DNA of 64,000 nucleotides from Pedobacter roseus (GCF_014395225.1 NZ_CP060723.1:2356001-2420000); one strand, 5' to 3'; shown: positions 18,083 through 27,888, numbered from the stretch's first letter. Translations and numbers: made by a program. Notes: generated from the sequence alone by a model not told the origin.

Positions 18083-18258
18083 TCAACAAAAGTAATCAAA
18101 TTTTGACGGGGTTGTTTGAATTAGTTACTAGTTGTTTGTTAACAAATTGAAGTATAATCAGATTAAATTTTTGAAGGTTTTATAAAGCTTTGAAAATTTT
18201 TAAACAATTAAATGTTAATAAGGAGGATAATAGATTAGGGCTAAAACATTTATTTGAA

Positions 18259-18266
18259 TACTTTTG
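18259..18266 (+). promoter_or_regulatory. Candidate -7 box for rlmB
   Basis: TACTTTTG matches the Bacteroidota -7 consensus TAnnTTTG and lies 18 bases before the rlmB start. No clear -33 TTG was seen at the usual distance. Confidence 0.35.
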
Positions 18267-18283
18267 CCTAACAATTTCAAAAC

Positions 18284-19051
18284 ATGGATAATTTTAGAAG
18301 ACCGCAACGCGCAAAAGAGAATAATGAGTTTGTATTTGGTATAAGGGCCGTAATAGAAGCCATTAAAGCAGGAAGAGATATTGAAACCATTTACCAGCAA
18401 CGCGGTTTAGGCGGCGAATTATTTTTGGAGTTGAAAGCACTTTTAAAAGATACACTGATCCCCTTAAATTCGGTTCCTGTAGAAAAACTGAACCGGATGT
18501 CGCAGAAAAACCATCAGGGTGTAATTGCGGTGATTTCTCCGATAACTTATCAAAACATTGAAGACATTGTTCCGGCGGTTTTCGAAAAAGGAGAGGTGCC
18601 CTTAATATTGGTTTTGGATAGTGTAACCGATGTGCGTAATATGGGTGCAATTGCCCGTACAGCTGCATGTGTGGGCGTTCATGCCATTGTGGTGCCCTTA
18701 AAAAACGCTGCGCAGATCAATGCTGATGCCATTAAAACTTCGGCAGGAGCATTGTTTAATATTCCTATATGCCGTCATAGCAATCTGCATAAAACCTGTC
18801 TGTTTTTACAAGAAAGTGGTTTGCAGATTGTAGCCTGTACTGAAAAAACAAACGATTTTATTTATGCTCCTGATTATACCATGCCAACCGCAATTGTAAT
18901 GGGATCGGAAGATGAGGGTATTTCAAATGAACTTTTACGTGTGGCAGATCATCTGGCTAAAATACCAATGGCGGGCAAAATTGAATCCCTTAATGTTTCT
19001 GTTGCGGCAGGCGTAATTTTATACGAAGCGGTTAGACAGCGTGGGATGTAA
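18284..19051 (+). CDS. rlmB: 23S rRNA 2-prime-O-methyltransferase, SpoU/TrmH family
   Basis: RlmB methylates the ribose of G2251 in 23S rRNA. The 255-residue product has the N-terminal substrate-binding domain (FVFGIRAVIEAIKAGRDIET) and the SPOUT knot domain with motif 1 LDSVTDVRNMGAIARTA, motif 2 IVMGSEDEGIS and motif 3 IPMAGKIESLNVSVAAGVIL. Length and motifs match RlmB rather than the shorter TrmL group. It is divergent from dnaB and is probably transcribed alone. Confidence 0.9.
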   Translation: MDNFRRPQRAKENNEFVFGIRAVIEAIKAGRDIETIYQQRGLGGELFLELKALLKDTLIPLNSVPVEKLNRMSQKNHQGVIAVISPITYQNIEDIVPAVFEKGEVPLILVLDSVTDVRNMGAIARTAACVGVHAIVVPLKNAAQINADAIKTSAGALFNIPICRHSNLHKTCLFLQESGLQIVACTEKTNDFIYAPDYTMPTAIVMGSEDEGISNELLRVADHLAKIPMAGKIESLNVSVAAGVILYEAVRQRGM

Positions 19052-19052
19052 A

Positions 19053-19150
19053 ATGGAAGATGGGAAATTGATGTAAAAGGGAAAATGTAAGATGGATAAT
19101 GGCAACGATGCTACATCATCCATCTTACATATCATATCGTCCATCTTTAT
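19053..19150. repeat. Inverted repeat between rlmB and manC
   Basis: Perfect 13-base arms ATGTAAGATGGAT (19085-19097) and ATCCATCTTACAT (19118-19130) with further partly matching outer arms (TGGAAGATGGG and CCATCTTTAT). It lies between two converging genes and could end both transcripts; there is no T-run. The GGAAGATGG-type wording also appears near 31350 (AATGGAAAATGTAAGAGGG). Confidence 0.55.
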
Positions 19151-20238
19151 ATAAACTTATTGCCAAAACGTGATTTAACCTCTGCAACAAATTCTTTAAC
19201 ACGTTGTTCTTCGTCTCTGGGGCAGATCATCAGCATATTGTTGTTTTCTACAACAATATAATCGTGCAATCCTTGTAAGATCACCAGTTTATCTTTCGGT
19301 ACATTTACCATGCAGTTTGACGAATCGAACATAATTACCTGTTCTGAAGGAATAACGGCATTACCTACATAATCTTTTTCGGCCATCTCGTAAATAGAAG
19401 CCCAGGTACCTAAATCAGACCACCCAAAATCGGAAGGAAGCACATAAACATTATCCGCCTTTTCCATAATGCCAAAATCGATTGAAATATTGGTGCATTG
19501 CAGATAAGCATTATTGATAAATGTTTTTTCGTTCTCAGTATTAAGTTCCGACCGGCCTAAATTGAATATTTCATACATATCAGGCAGGTGTTTCTCAAAA
19601 GCACTTAAAATTGTTTTTGCCGACCAGATAAAAATTCCGGCATTCCATAAAAAATCGCCGCTTTGCAAAAATGATTTTGCTAAGTCGAGATTTGGTTTTT
19701 CAGTAAAGGTTTTAACTTTATGTAAATCGGTATCGGTATTGAGCACATAATCAGTATGTTGGATGTAGCCGTAACCTGTATCCGGGCGATTTGGTTTAAT
19801 GCCTAAAGTGATTAAACAGTCGTTTTTAGATGCTGCATCCAACGATTGCTCAATAGATGCTACAAAGCCATCAATATCGGCAATGGTATGATCGGAAGGC
19901 GCTACCACAATGGTTGCATTGGGATTTAATTCTGCAATTTTTAAACTGCCGTAAGCAATGCAGGGCGCTGTATTTCTCAGTAGCGGCTCAGCCAGAATTT
20001 GATTTGGACTTAATTGTGGCAGCTGCTCTTTTACCAGGTCCGAATAAATTTCATTCGTAACTATAAAAATATTTTCTGGGAGACAAATTTTTAAAAACCT
20101 TTCATACGTACTTTGTATTAAAGTTTTACCTACACCGAAAAAATCGATAAATTGTTTTGGATATTCTGTTCTGCTTACCGGCCAAAAGCGACTTCCGACG
20201 CCACCGGCCATAATTAATGCATAATAATTTTTATTCAT
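19147..20238 (-). CDS. manC: Mannose-1-phosphate guanylyltransferase
   Basis: Makes GDP-mannose from mannose-1-phosphate and GTP, the precursor of GDP-fucose and of mannose-containing surface glycans. The 363-residue product shows the nucleotidyltransferase signature MAGGVGSRFWPVSRTEYPKQ, the segments VAPSDHTI, GYGYIQH, FTEKPNLDLAKSFL and WNAGIFIW, and SDFGWSDLGTW. It lacks the C-terminal phosphomannose-isomerase domain of bifunctional ManC proteins. It is 15 bases after the kdsD stop, so the two surface-sugar genes likely share a transcript. Confidence 0.9.
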   Translation of the reverse strand: MNKNYYALIMAGGVGSRFWPVSRTEYPKQFIDFFGVGKTLIQSTYERFLKICLPENIFIVTNEIYSDLVKEQLPQLSPNQILAEPLLRNTAPCIAYGSLKIAELNPNATIVVAPSDHTIADIDGFVASIEQSLDAASKNDCLITLGIKPNRPDTGYGYIQHTDYVLNTDTDLHKVKTFTEKPNLDLAKSFLQSGDFLWNAGIFIWSAKTILSAFEKHLPDMYEIFNLGRSELNTENEKTFINNAYLQCTNISIDFGIMEKADNVYVLPSDFGWSDLGTWASIYEMAEKDYVGNAVIPSEQVIMFDSSNCMVNVPKDKLVILQGLHDYIVVENNNMLMICPRDEEQRVKEFVAEVKSRFGNKFI

Positions 20239-20253
20239 TTTTTATTTTAAAAA

Positions 20254-21222
20254 TTACACAATGCCTTCGTTAAGGAGATCGTGTAAGTGGATGATGCCAA
20301 AGTAAGTATTTTGTTCTAGAACTAACAATTGTGTTATATTGTTTTGTTTAATAATGTCTAAGGCATCAACTGCCAAAGCATCAAATTGTATGCTTTTCGG
20401 GCTTTTTCCCATAATATCTTCAGCTGTTAAACCAGCTATAGAATTATTGTTTTCCAACATTCTTCTGATATCGCCATCGGTAATAATACCCAATACGTGG
20501 TTAGCTGAGTCAATAACAGCAACAGCACCCAAACGGTTTTTACTAATTTCAATCAGTACATCTTTTACTGAGGCAGTAGGGCTTATGGAAGGTTTTTCGT
20601 TTGCTAAGGCTAAATCTCTTGCTTTTAAATAAAGCTTTTTACCCAGCGATCCACCTGGATGGTATTTTGCAAAATCTGCTTCGTTAAATTCCCTACATTC
20701 GAGCAGACAGATAGCCAATGCATCGCCCAATGCCAATTGCGCAGTGGTACTGGTGGTAGGAGCTAAGTTATGCGGACAAGCTTCTTTTTCGAATGATGTA
20801 TTTAAAATCAGATCAGCCTGCTCAGCCAAAAATGAATTCAACTCGCCAACCATCCCAATTAAAAGATTGTTAGCAGTTTTTAGCAATGGAACCAAAACTT
20901 TAATTTCTGGGGTATTTCCGCTCTTTGATAAACAAATCACAATATCATCCACCTGGATCATACCCAAATCGCCGTGGATGGCATCAGCAGCATGCATAAA
21001 AATAGCAGGGGTACCCGTCGAATTAAAAGTAGCCACAATTTTTTGTGCAATGATAGCACTTTTCCCGATACCTGTTACAATTACCCGTCCTTTACCCTGT
21101 AAAATACTCGATACGACTTTTTCAAAATCGTCATTGATATTCCTGGCAACATTTAATATTGCTGCTGCTTCTAGCTCTAATGTGCTTACAGCCGATTGAA
21201 TTATTGATTTTTTACTTTTCAA
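20254..21222 (-). CDS. kdsD: D-arabinose-5-phosphate isomerase (KpsF/GutQ family)
   Basis: Converts ribulose-5-phosphate to arabinose-5-phosphate, the first step to Kdo of lipopolysaccharide. The 322-residue product has an N-terminal SIS domain (GKGRVIVTGIGKSAIIAQKI, CLSKSGNTPEIKVL, APTTSTTAQLALGDALAI) and two C-terminal CBS domains (LGIITDGDIRRML and TQLLVLEQNTYFGIIHLHDL). No ATG exists before the conserved region; the best start is TTG at 21222. kdsA, the next step of the same pathway, lies 2.3 kb away on the other strand beyond recQ. Confidence 0.9.
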   Translation of the reverse strand: MKSKKSIIQSAVSTLELEAAAILNVARNINDDFEKVVSSILQGKGRVIVTGIGKSAIIAQKIVATFNSTGTPAIFMHAADAIHGDLGMIQVDDIVICLSKSGNTPEIKVLVPLLKTANNLLIGMVGELNSFLAEQADLILNTSFEKEACPHNLAPTTSTTAQLALGDALAICLLECREFNEADFAKYHPGGSLGKKLYLKARDLALANEKPSISPTASVKDVLIEISKNRLGAVAVIDSANHVLGIITDGDIRRMLENNNSIAGLTAEDIMGKSPKSIQFDALAVDALDIIKQNNITQLLVLEQNTYFGIIHLHDLLNEGIV

Positions 21223-21313
21223 AGAGAAAATAATTGTCTGTTAATACTTGAAATTCTTGTAAAATTATGTTATTTTGGATACAAAAATAGCATCGCATAT
21301 TTTATTACACAAA

Positions 21314-23503
21314 ATGGACGTGAAAAAGTCGTTATTTGATAACCTACAAAATTTCTTCGGGTTTGACAATTTCAAGGGTGATCAGGAGTCGATCATAACA
21401 AATATTTTAGAAGGCAATAACACTTTTGTTATTATGCCAACAGGTGGAGGGAAGTCTATTTGCTATCAGTTACCCGCTTTAATGAGCGAGGGAACAGCAA
21501 TTGTTATTTCTCCATTAATTGCATTGATGAAAAACCAGGTAGACCAATTAAGGGCTTTTGGTGGAAATGACAGTATTGCACATTTTCTTAATTCATCCCT
21601 AAATAAATCTGAAATTACTCAAGTAAAATCTGATCTTTTAAGCGGTCAGACCAAATTATTGTATGTTGCGCCCGAATCCCTGGCGAAACAGGACAATATT
21701 GAATTTTTGAATCTGATTAAAATCTCCTTTGTCGCAGTTGACGAGGCGCATTGTATCTCTGAATGGGGGCACGATTTCAGACCAGAATACCGTAAAATCA
21801 AGCAGGTTATTGCAGGTTTGGGAGATAATATTCCAATTATAGCATTAACTGCTACTGCTACGCCAAAGGTTCAGCAGGATATTATGAAGAACCTGGGAAT
21901 GACCGAAGCAACGTTGTTCAAATCGTCGTTTAACAGACCGAACTTGTTTTACGAAATTCGCCCTAAACGTGATATTACTAAAGAGATTATCAAGTATATA
22001 AAATCAAATCCAGGCAAATCAGGAATTATTTATTGCCTCAGCCGTAAAAAGGTAGAGGAAGTAGCAGAAGCCCTGAACCTGAATGGAATTAGTGCTTTAC
22101 CTTACCATGCGGGTTTAGACCCAAAAGTGCGTGCCGAAACGCAGGATAAATTTTTGATGGAAGATGCCGAGGTTATTGTTGCCACCATTGCCTTTGGTAT
22201 GGGGATCGATAAACCGGATGTACGCTTTGTAATCCACCACGATGTGCCTAAAAGCATGGAAGGCTACTATCAGGAAACGGGTAGGGCTGGTCGCGATGGT
22301 GGCGAGGGTGTGTGTATCGCTTTTTACTCTCAAAAAGATGTAGATAAGCTGGCTAAGTTTATGAAAGATAAACCGGTTTCGGAACGAGAAATTGGTACAC
22401 AGATATTAAAAGAAGTGATCGATTATGCGGAGTCTGGCGTTTGCAGGCGTAAGCAGATTCTTCATTATTTTGGCGAAAACTTTAACGAAACAGGTTGTAA
22501 CTGCATGTGCGATAATTGCAAAAAACCTAAAAAACAGTTTGATGCCGAAAACCAATTGTCGACCGTATTAAAGTTTATAGAAAAATCGGGAGAAAAATTT
22601 GATGATGCTCACTTACTGAACGTTTTTTTAGGTTTAGAAACTGCACAAACCATTGCCTACGAGCACAGTAAAGTACCCGAATTTGGTATTGGCAAGGAAG
22701 ATGGTGAGTTAATGTGGAAATCAATTATCCGCCAGGCGGTGCTAAATAATTATCTCTATAAGGATATTGACAATTACGGTTTATTAAAATTAACCAAACA
22801 GGGAAGAGACTTTATCGTAAATCCTTACAGCCTTAAATTTATATTAAACGAGCCGATTGAAAGTGGTGCCGACGATGACGATGATGATGTAAAACAGGGC
22901 ACTGGTGCTTTAGATACCCACCTTTTATCATTGCTTAAAGATTTACGCAAGAAAATTGCGAAGCAGAAAAGCGTTCCGCCATTTGTTGTTTTCCAGGATC
23001 CATCTTTAGAAGAAATGTGCACGCATTATCCGATTACAATGGAAGAACTTCGCCAGATTTCGGGTGTAGGTTCTGGTAAAGCCATGAAATTCGGAAGCCC
23101 TTTTATCGAATTGATTAAAAAATACGTGGAGGATAACGATATCGAGCGTCCGATTGACCTGATTATTAAGACCCAGGCCAATAAATCGCAGATGAAGGTT
23201 TCTATTATCCAAAATATCGACAGACAGATTGGTTTAGAGGATATTGCGGATTCAAAAGGCATTACTTATGAAGAAATCCTTAAAGAAGTAGAATCAATTG
23301 TAAACTCTGGTACTAAACTTAACCTGAATTATTTCATTGATGAAGTAATTGATGATGATCGCCAGGATGAAGTTTTCGATTATTTCAGGGCGGCAGAAAG
23401 CGATTCTATAGACGAAGCACTAAACGAATTAGGCGAAACCGATTACACCCGCGAAGAAATTCAACTGATGCGGATTAAATTCATGTCAGAACTAGGAAAT
23501 TAA
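21314..23503 (+). CDS. recQ: ATP-dependent DNA helicase RecQ
   Basis: A 3-to-5-prime DNA helicase for recombination and repair. ATG 21314 is preferred over the in-frame TTG at 21275, because it starts right at the conserved MDVKKSLFDNLQNFFGF. Domains of the 729-residue product in order: helicase core with MPTGGGKSICYQLPAL (Walker A), AVDEAHCISEWGHDFRP (DEAH and aromatic loop) and ETGRAGRDG (motif VI); RQC zinc site CRRKQILHYF and CNCMCDNC; winged helix; an acidic stretch (six Asp near residue 518); an HRDC domain; and a C-terminal helical extension of about 100 residues. Divergent from kdsD. Confidence 0.95.
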   Translation: MDVKKSLFDNLQNFFGFDNFKGDQESIITNILEGNNTFVIMPTGGGKSICYQLPALMSEGTAIVISPLIALMKNQVDQLRAFGGNDSIAHFLNSSLNKSEITQVKSDLLSGQTKLLYVAPESLAKQDNIEFLNLIKISFVAVDEAHCISEWGHDFRPEYRKIKQVIAGLGDNIPIIALTATATPKVQQDIMKNLGMTEATLFKSSFNRPNLFYEIRPKRDITKEIIKYIKSNPGKSGIIYCLSRKKVEEVAEALNLNGISALPYHAGLDPKVRAETQDKFLMEDAEVIVATIAFGMGIDKPDVRFVIHHDVPKSMEGYYQETGRAGRDGGEGVCIAFYSQKDVDKLAKFMKDKPVSEREIGTQILKEVIDYAESGVCRRKQILHYFGENFNETGCNCMCDNCKKPKKQFDAENQLSTVLKFIEKSGEKFDDAHLLNVFLGLETAQTIAYEHSKVPEFGIGKEDGELMWKSIIRQAVLNNYLYKDIDNYGLLKLTKQGRDFIVNPYSLKFILNEPIESGADDDDDDVKQGTGALDTHLLSLLKDLRKKIAKQKSVPPFVVFQDPSLEEMCTHYPITMEELRQISGVGSGKAMKFGSPFIELIKKYVEDNDIERPIDLIIKTQANKSQMKVSIIQNIDRQIGLEDIADSKGITYEEILKEVESIVNSGTKLNLNYFIDEVIDDDRQDEVFDYFRAAESDSIDEALNELGETDYTREEIQLMRIKFMSELGN

Positions 23504-23508
23504 AAATT

Positions 23509-23583
23509 AGACGTGAGATATGAGAAGTTAGATTTGAGATAAACTCACATCTCATGTCTCACATCTCATGTCCCACATCTCAA
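23509..23583. repeat. ATCTCAC-type inverted repeat, copy 1
   Basis: Left half has GACGTGAGATATGAGAAG and GATTTGAGAT, right half repeats CTCACATCTCATGT. A second copy lies at 29455-29534. The element runs to 3 bases before the kdsA start, so it forms most of the leader of that gene. An ATG inside it (23568) is in frame with kdsA but is part of the repeat. Confidence 0.65.
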
Positions 23584-23585
23584 CT

Positions 23586-24398
23586 ATGCTAAACTATTTA
23601 GATAAATTAAAAAATACAGATTCAGGAAATTTCTTTTTAATGGCTGGTCCATGCGCTATTGAGGGCGAGGATATTGCCATGAGGATCGCTGATAAGATTA
23701 TAACTATTACCGATAAACTACAGATCCCCTATATTTTTAAAGGTTCGTACCGGAAAGCAAACAGAAGTAAAGGAAGTTCTTTTACAGGAATTGGCGATGA
23801 GAAAGCCTTGCGGATTTTAGAAAGAATCGGCAGAGAATTTGGTGTACCAACCGTTACCGATATTCACGAAAGTGGCGAAGCGGCAATGGCGGCAGCTTAT
23901 GTTGATGTATTGCAGATACCTGCGTTTTTGTGTCGCCAAACTGATTTATTGATTGCTGCTGCCGAAACCGGAAAAGTGGTGAATGTCAAAAAAGGTCAGT
24001 TTCTTTCTGCAGGTTCAATGAAATTCGCCGTTGAGAAAGTAAAAGAAGCAGGCAACAACAAGGTAATTTTAACGGATAGAGGTAATACCTTTGGTTACCA
24101 GGATTTAATAGTTGATTACCGTGGTTTACCTGAAATGCAAAGTTTTGGTGTTCCTGTGGTGATGGATTGTACGCATTCATTACAACAGCCTAATCAAAGC
24201 AGTGGCGTTACCGGTGGTAAACCCGAATTGATTTCTACCATTGCCAAAGCTGCGATTGCTGTGGGCGCTGATGGTTTATTTATCGAAACTCACCCTGATC
24301 CTGCAAATGCGAAGTCAGATGGAGCAAATATGTTACACTTAGATCTGTTGGAAGAAACTTTAACCAAACTGATCCGAATCAGACAAGCCATACTATAA
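23586..24398 (+). CDS. kdsA: 3-deoxy-8-phosphooctulonate synthase
   Basis: Condenses arabinose-5-phosphate with phosphoenolpyruvate to Kdo-8-phosphate. The 270-residue product has MAGPCAIEGED, KGSYRKANRSKGSSFTG, VTDIHE, IPAFLCRQTDLL, KKGQFLSAGSMKFAVEK and VVMDCTHSLQQPN, all signature segments of KdsA; the Cys in AGPCAIE is shared by the whole family and is not enough to say whether the enzyme needs a metal. I place the start at ATG 23586, since the upstream in-frame ATG lies in an intergenic repeat. The next gene begins 2 bases after the stop. Confidence 0.94.
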   Translation: MLNYLDKLKNTDSGNFFLMAGPCAIEGEDIAMRIADKIITITDKLQIPYIFKGSYRKANRSKGSSFTGIGDEKALRILERIGREFGVPTVTDIHESGEAAMAAAYVDVLQIPAFLCRQTDLLIAAAETGKVVNVKKGQFLSAGSMKFAVEKVKEAGNNKVILTDRGNTFGYQDLIVDYRGLPEMQSFGVPVVMDCTHSLQQPNQSSGVTGGKPELISTIAKAAIAVGADGLFIETHPDPANAKSDGANMLHLDLLEETLTKLIRIRQAIL

Positions 24399-24400
24399 TT

Positions 24401-25112
24401 TTGAACAATCCGAAAGTATTTCTCACTGCCGAATGGCGAAAACTTGCTTTAGCACAATATGCTGTAGACAAAGAAATACTTTCGAAATATTTACCTCCAA
24501 ATACCGAACTGGAGGACTGGCAAGGCAAATATTATGTGAGTTTAGTTGGTTTTATGTTTCTTGATGTAAAACTTCTTGGATTTAACATCCCCTTTCATAC
24601 CAATTTTGAAGAGGTTAATTTAAGGTTTTACGTCAAATTTAAAGATGGCGAAACGTGGAAACGGGGAGTGGTGTTTATTAAAGAATTTGTGCCCAGCCAT
24701 TACCTTTGTAGCCAATACCATTTATAAAGAGAATTACCAGACTTTTCAAATGAAACACGTTTGGACTGAAGAAGAAAATCAGCTCGAAGTAGATTATTCG
24801 TGGAAAAATAAAAACTGGCATAACTTTTCTGTAACCGCTGGCTCGAAAGCTGAAGAAATTTTAATTGGCAGCGAAGAAGAATTTATTACCGAACATTATT
24901 GGGGTTATACTAAAATTGGTGCTAACAGGACTTCCGAATATGGTGTTGAACACCCGCGCTGGCAGGCTTATCCAGTAAAAAATTATAAAATCAATGTTGA
25001 TTTTGGAATTAATTATGGAAGCGATTTTGCTTTCCTAAATCAAGCCAAACCAGATTCTGTAATACTTGCAGAGGGATCAGCAATCAGAGTATTAAAAGGG
25101 AAGAAATTTTAG
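24401..25112 (+). pseudogene. DUF2071 (YqjF-like) gene with a frameshift
   Basis: Two overlapping frames together make one DUF2071 protein of about 235 residues. The first (TTG start at 24401, two bases after kdsA) gives FLTAEWRKLALAQYAVDKEI to GVVFIKEFVP; the second resumes with AITFVANTIYKENYQTFQMK and ends at 25112 with AEGSAIRVLKGKKF. The switch falls at GTG CCC A GCC (24689-24698), where one extra base, or two missing, breaks the frame. Both halves look well conserved, so the lesion is recent or a sequencing error. The function of DUF2071 proteins is unknown. Confidence 0.75.
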
Positions 25113-25128
25113 TTTTTCCAAGCATTGT

Positions 25129-25220
25129 TGTCATTCTGAATACAATGAAGAATCTTTATTAAACGGTTTTGCAGTCTCTGTTTTATTGGTAAGGGATTCT
25201 TCCCTACGTTCAGAATGACA
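25129..25220. repeat. Interspersed repeat with inverted ends, copy 2
   Basis: Ends TGTCATTCTGAA and TTCAGAATGACA are perfect inverted 12-mers. GAAGAATCTTTA and AAGGGATTCTTCCCTACG inside resemble the other copies at 8737 and 28294. It fills the space between two converging genes. Confidence 0.7.
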
Positions 25221-25233
25221 GTAATTAGAAAAG

Positions 25234-27120
25234 CTAAATCTTAGTAATCACAAATGATGTCCTTCTATTGTTTTTTCTGCCCAATTCTGTTTTATTATCA
25301 GCAATGGGTTTACTTGCTCCAAAACCTTTGAATGTAAGTCTTTTAGCGTCAATACTGTGTTTGATCAGATATTCATAAACGGCATTTGCACGGTTAAATG
25401 AGAGTTTTTCATTCAACTTATCATCTCCAACATTGTCGGTATGGCCCTGAATTTCGATCTGAACAGTTTCATTTTGATTCAGGAAATCAATTAATAGGTC
25501 AAGTTCCCGGACAGAAGCGGGCAAAAGGTTAAATTTATTGGTGTCGAAAAATATATTTCTCAACGTAACATTGCCGCCCTGCTTTATTTTTTCGATGTAT
25601 ACTTCAATCTGATAAGGTTTATTGATATCTCCGGTTCTAAGCTCGAAGTTTTCGGAGTAAAACATATAACCTTCCGCATTTACATTGAACAGATAATCGC
25701 TACCCACTGGCATTACAGCTAAAAACTGACCGGTTTCAGGATCGGTGTAGTCATCAAAAACCGTTTTATTGCTTTTTAAATCCACTACCTGTACGTTACT
25801 TTCAATGGTTTTTTTGGTATCCTTATCCCTTACAATTCCTTTTACATAAGAAACTTTTAATGGCTTGGCTGTCTCTGGTATACCAAAACTATAGATATCC
25901 TGCAAGCCAAAACCACCTTTTAAATTTGAAGAGAACAATCCAAAATTTCCATCGGCACTGACTACCAAACCACTTTCATCTTCGAAGGAATTGATCGGAT
26001 AGCCCATATTAACAGGTTTTTGCCATTTACCGTCGTTATCCATCCGGCTGTAAAAAATGTCCTTATTCCCAAATCCAGGCCATCCATCTGAAGAGAAATA
26101 TAAGGTTCGCCCATCAGCATGAAGGAAAGGGGTATTCTCATCGTATATCGTATTGATATCAGGGCCAAGGTTTATCGCTTGTCCCCATTTGGCATCATCC
26201 GTGATGGTGCTTTTCCAAATATCGTATCCTCCTGATCCGCCAGGCCGGTTACTGATAAAATACAGTGTTCTGCCATCCGGACTGATTGCAGGTTGCGATT
26301 CCCAATATTCCGAATTAACAGGCTTCCCGATGTTATAAGGTTCACCCCAATCTTTTCCCTCACGATGCGAAACGTAAATATCGCACCGGCCTAAACCATC
26401 CGGACGGTTACAACCAGTAAAAAATAAATATTTACCGTCCGGAGAGATCGTTTGTGCGCCCTCATTGAACCGGGTAGTGTTTATTTTGCTGGATAAAGGA
26501 GTTGCGGCATCCCATTTATTGTTTTTAAGCTGCGATGTCCAGAAATCTTCATTTCCATTCATTTGGCGGGTAAAAACCAATGTTTCACCATCGGCGGTTA
26601 AAGCAGGGAAATACTCTGCATCTGTGGTATTTACACCTTCGCCCAAATTTGTTGGCGTATATTTTACAGTTTTTTTTATCGCTGTAGAGGCAAAATCACA
26701 ATCTAAAAGATATTTTTTTGCTTTTTTAGCGCGATCGGAGGTAGCATCTTGAGCTAAAAATTCTTCGAAATGCTGTTTTGCCTTTACATAATCCTGTGTA
26801 GCAAATTCGGTTTCGGCCAGACCATAAATTACAGCAGGAGCTATAGTTTTATTAATGAGTATGGCCTTTTCGTAGGCTGTTTTAGCTTCCGTATATTTTT
26901 TTTGTGCTTTATAAACGCCAGCGAGCACAATATAAGCATTCTGAAATAACGGATCAGCTTCAACCGCACTTTTTAGTACTTGCTCGGCAGCAACATAATC
27001 CAGCTTATCAATCAATGGACCTGCTTTTTCAAAAGAAACCTGAGCTTTTTTATTCGGGGAGCTTTGCCCAAAACAATAGTTGCTCAATATGCTAAAGAAA
27101 AGGACTAAGAGAAATTTCAT
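25234..27120 (-). CDS. PorE-like OmpA-family protein (TPR, PD40 propeller, OmpA domain)
   Basis: A 628-residue exported protein: signal peptide (MKFLLVLFFSILSNYCFGQ), TPR helices at about 25-145 (AYIVLAGVYKAQKKYTEAKT), a PD40/TolB-like propeller at about 165-400 with repeated SPDGKYLFF, SPDGRTLYFISNRPGG and ADGRTLYFSSDG blades, a carboxypeptidase-regulatory-like domain at about 410-500 (VKGIVRDKDTKKTIESNVQV) and a C-terminal OmpA domain with IEIQGHTDNVGDDKLNEKLS that binds peptidoglycan. This order is that of PorE, a type IX secretion component; many Bacteroidota have several paralogs, so the exact role is uncertain. No other secretion gene is adjacent. Confidence 0.82.
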   Translation of the reverse strand: MKFLLVLFFSILSNYCFGQSSPNKKAQVSFEKAGPLIDKLDYVAAEQVLKSAVEADPLFQNAYIVLAGVYKAQKKYTEAKTAYEKAILINKTIAPAVIYGLAETEFATQDYVKAKQHFEEFLAQDATSDRAKKAKKYLLDCDFASTAIKKTVKYTPTNLGEGVNTTDAEYFPALTADGETLVFTRQMNGNEDFWTSQLKNNKWDAATPLSSKINTTRFNEGAQTISPDGKYLFFTGCNRPDGLGRCDIYVSHREGKDWGEPYNIGKPVNSEYWESQPAISPDGRTLYFISNRPGGSGGYDIWKSTITDDAKWGQAINLGPDINTIYDENTPFLHADGRTLYFSSDGWPGFGNKDIFYSRMDNDGKWQKPVNMGYPINSFEDESGLVVSADGNFGLFSSNLKGGFGLQDIYSFGIPETAKPLKVSYVKGIVRDKDTKKTIESNVQVVDLKSNKTVFDDYTDPETGQFLAVMPVGSDYLFNVNAEGYMFYSENFELRTGDINKPYQIEVYIEKIKQGGNVTLRNIFFDTNKFNLLPASVRELDLLIDFLNQNETVQIEIQGHTDNVGDDKLNEKLSFNRANAVYEYLIKHSIDAKRLTFKGFGASKPIADNKTELGRKNNRRTSFVITKI

Positions 27121-27157
27121 TACATTAACATTTGGTTATAAAGCTAATGTATTGTTT

Positions 27158-27781
27158 TTAAGGAATATTTAAAAATTTGTGCGTTTGCAAAGAAATTTCC
27201 CATTTCGGGTTAGCCATTACATAATCAATAATTAATGGTGTAATTTCTTTTGATTTAGACCACTCTGGCTGAAGATAAAGTTTACAGGTTGGCGATACCA
27301 TCGCTGCATATTCTTCTGCCCATTTAAAATCGCTTTTATTAAACACGATCACCTTTAATTCGTGTGCATAAGGTGTAATATCTGGCCTTGGTGCTTTAAA
27401 TTTCTTTGGTGATAAACAGATCCAGTCCCAATTGCCCGAAAGAGGGTAGGCTCCAGAGGTTTCTATAAAAGTTAAAATACCGCGCTCTTTTAATTTATTG
27501 GTCAGGTAATCCAGGTTGTAAATCAAAGGCTCACCACCGGTAATTACAACCGCTTTACCAGGAAACTGATCGGCATTTTCTACAATCACATCAGCTGGCG
27601 TAAGTGGGTGCATTTCGGCATCCCAGCTTTCTTTTACGTCGCACCAGTGGCAACCTACATCACAACCACCCAAGCGGATAAAATATGCCGCTTTTCCAGT
27701 GTTAAATCCTTCGCCCTGTATGGTGTAAAATTCTTCCATTAAAGGAAGTAATGTGCCGTCTTCTGGTATGTCTTGTTTCAT
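27158..27781 (-). CDS. queE: 7-carboxy-7-deazaguanine synthase
   Basis: A radical SAM enzyme that makes the ring-contracted precursor of queuosine. The 207-residue product has the cluster-binding motif CDVGCHWC (Cys40, Cys44, Cys47), preceded by EEFYTIQGEGFNTGKAAYF, and the SAM-binding VITGGEPLIYNLDYLT segment; the C-terminal half is shortened, as in known QueE proteins. No other queuosine gene lies near. The start at 27781 gives the expected short N-terminal tail. Confidence 0.9.
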   Translation of the reverse strand: MKQDIPEDGTLLPLMEEFYTIQGEGFNTGKAAYFIRLGGCDVGCHWCDVKESWDAEMHPLTPADVIVENADQFPGKAVVITGGEPLIYNLDYLTNKLKERGILTFIETSGAYPLSGNWDWICLSPKKFKAPRPDITPYAHELKVIVFNKSDFKWAEEYAAMVSPTCKLYLQPEWSKSKEITPLIIDYVMANPKWEISLQTHKFLNIP

Positions 27782-27888
27782 TTTTGAGGATGCAAATATC
27801 TTAAAAAAATATGGTGATGTGGTTCCTCTTTCGAAATTTAATGGAAAGATGAAATAAGACTGATATTTATTTGCCGTATTTTAGCTTT

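Noticed and set aside
23568..23585. ATG 23568 as the kdsA start
   Set aside because: It lies in the ATCTCAC repeat; ATG 23586 starts right at the conserved protein.
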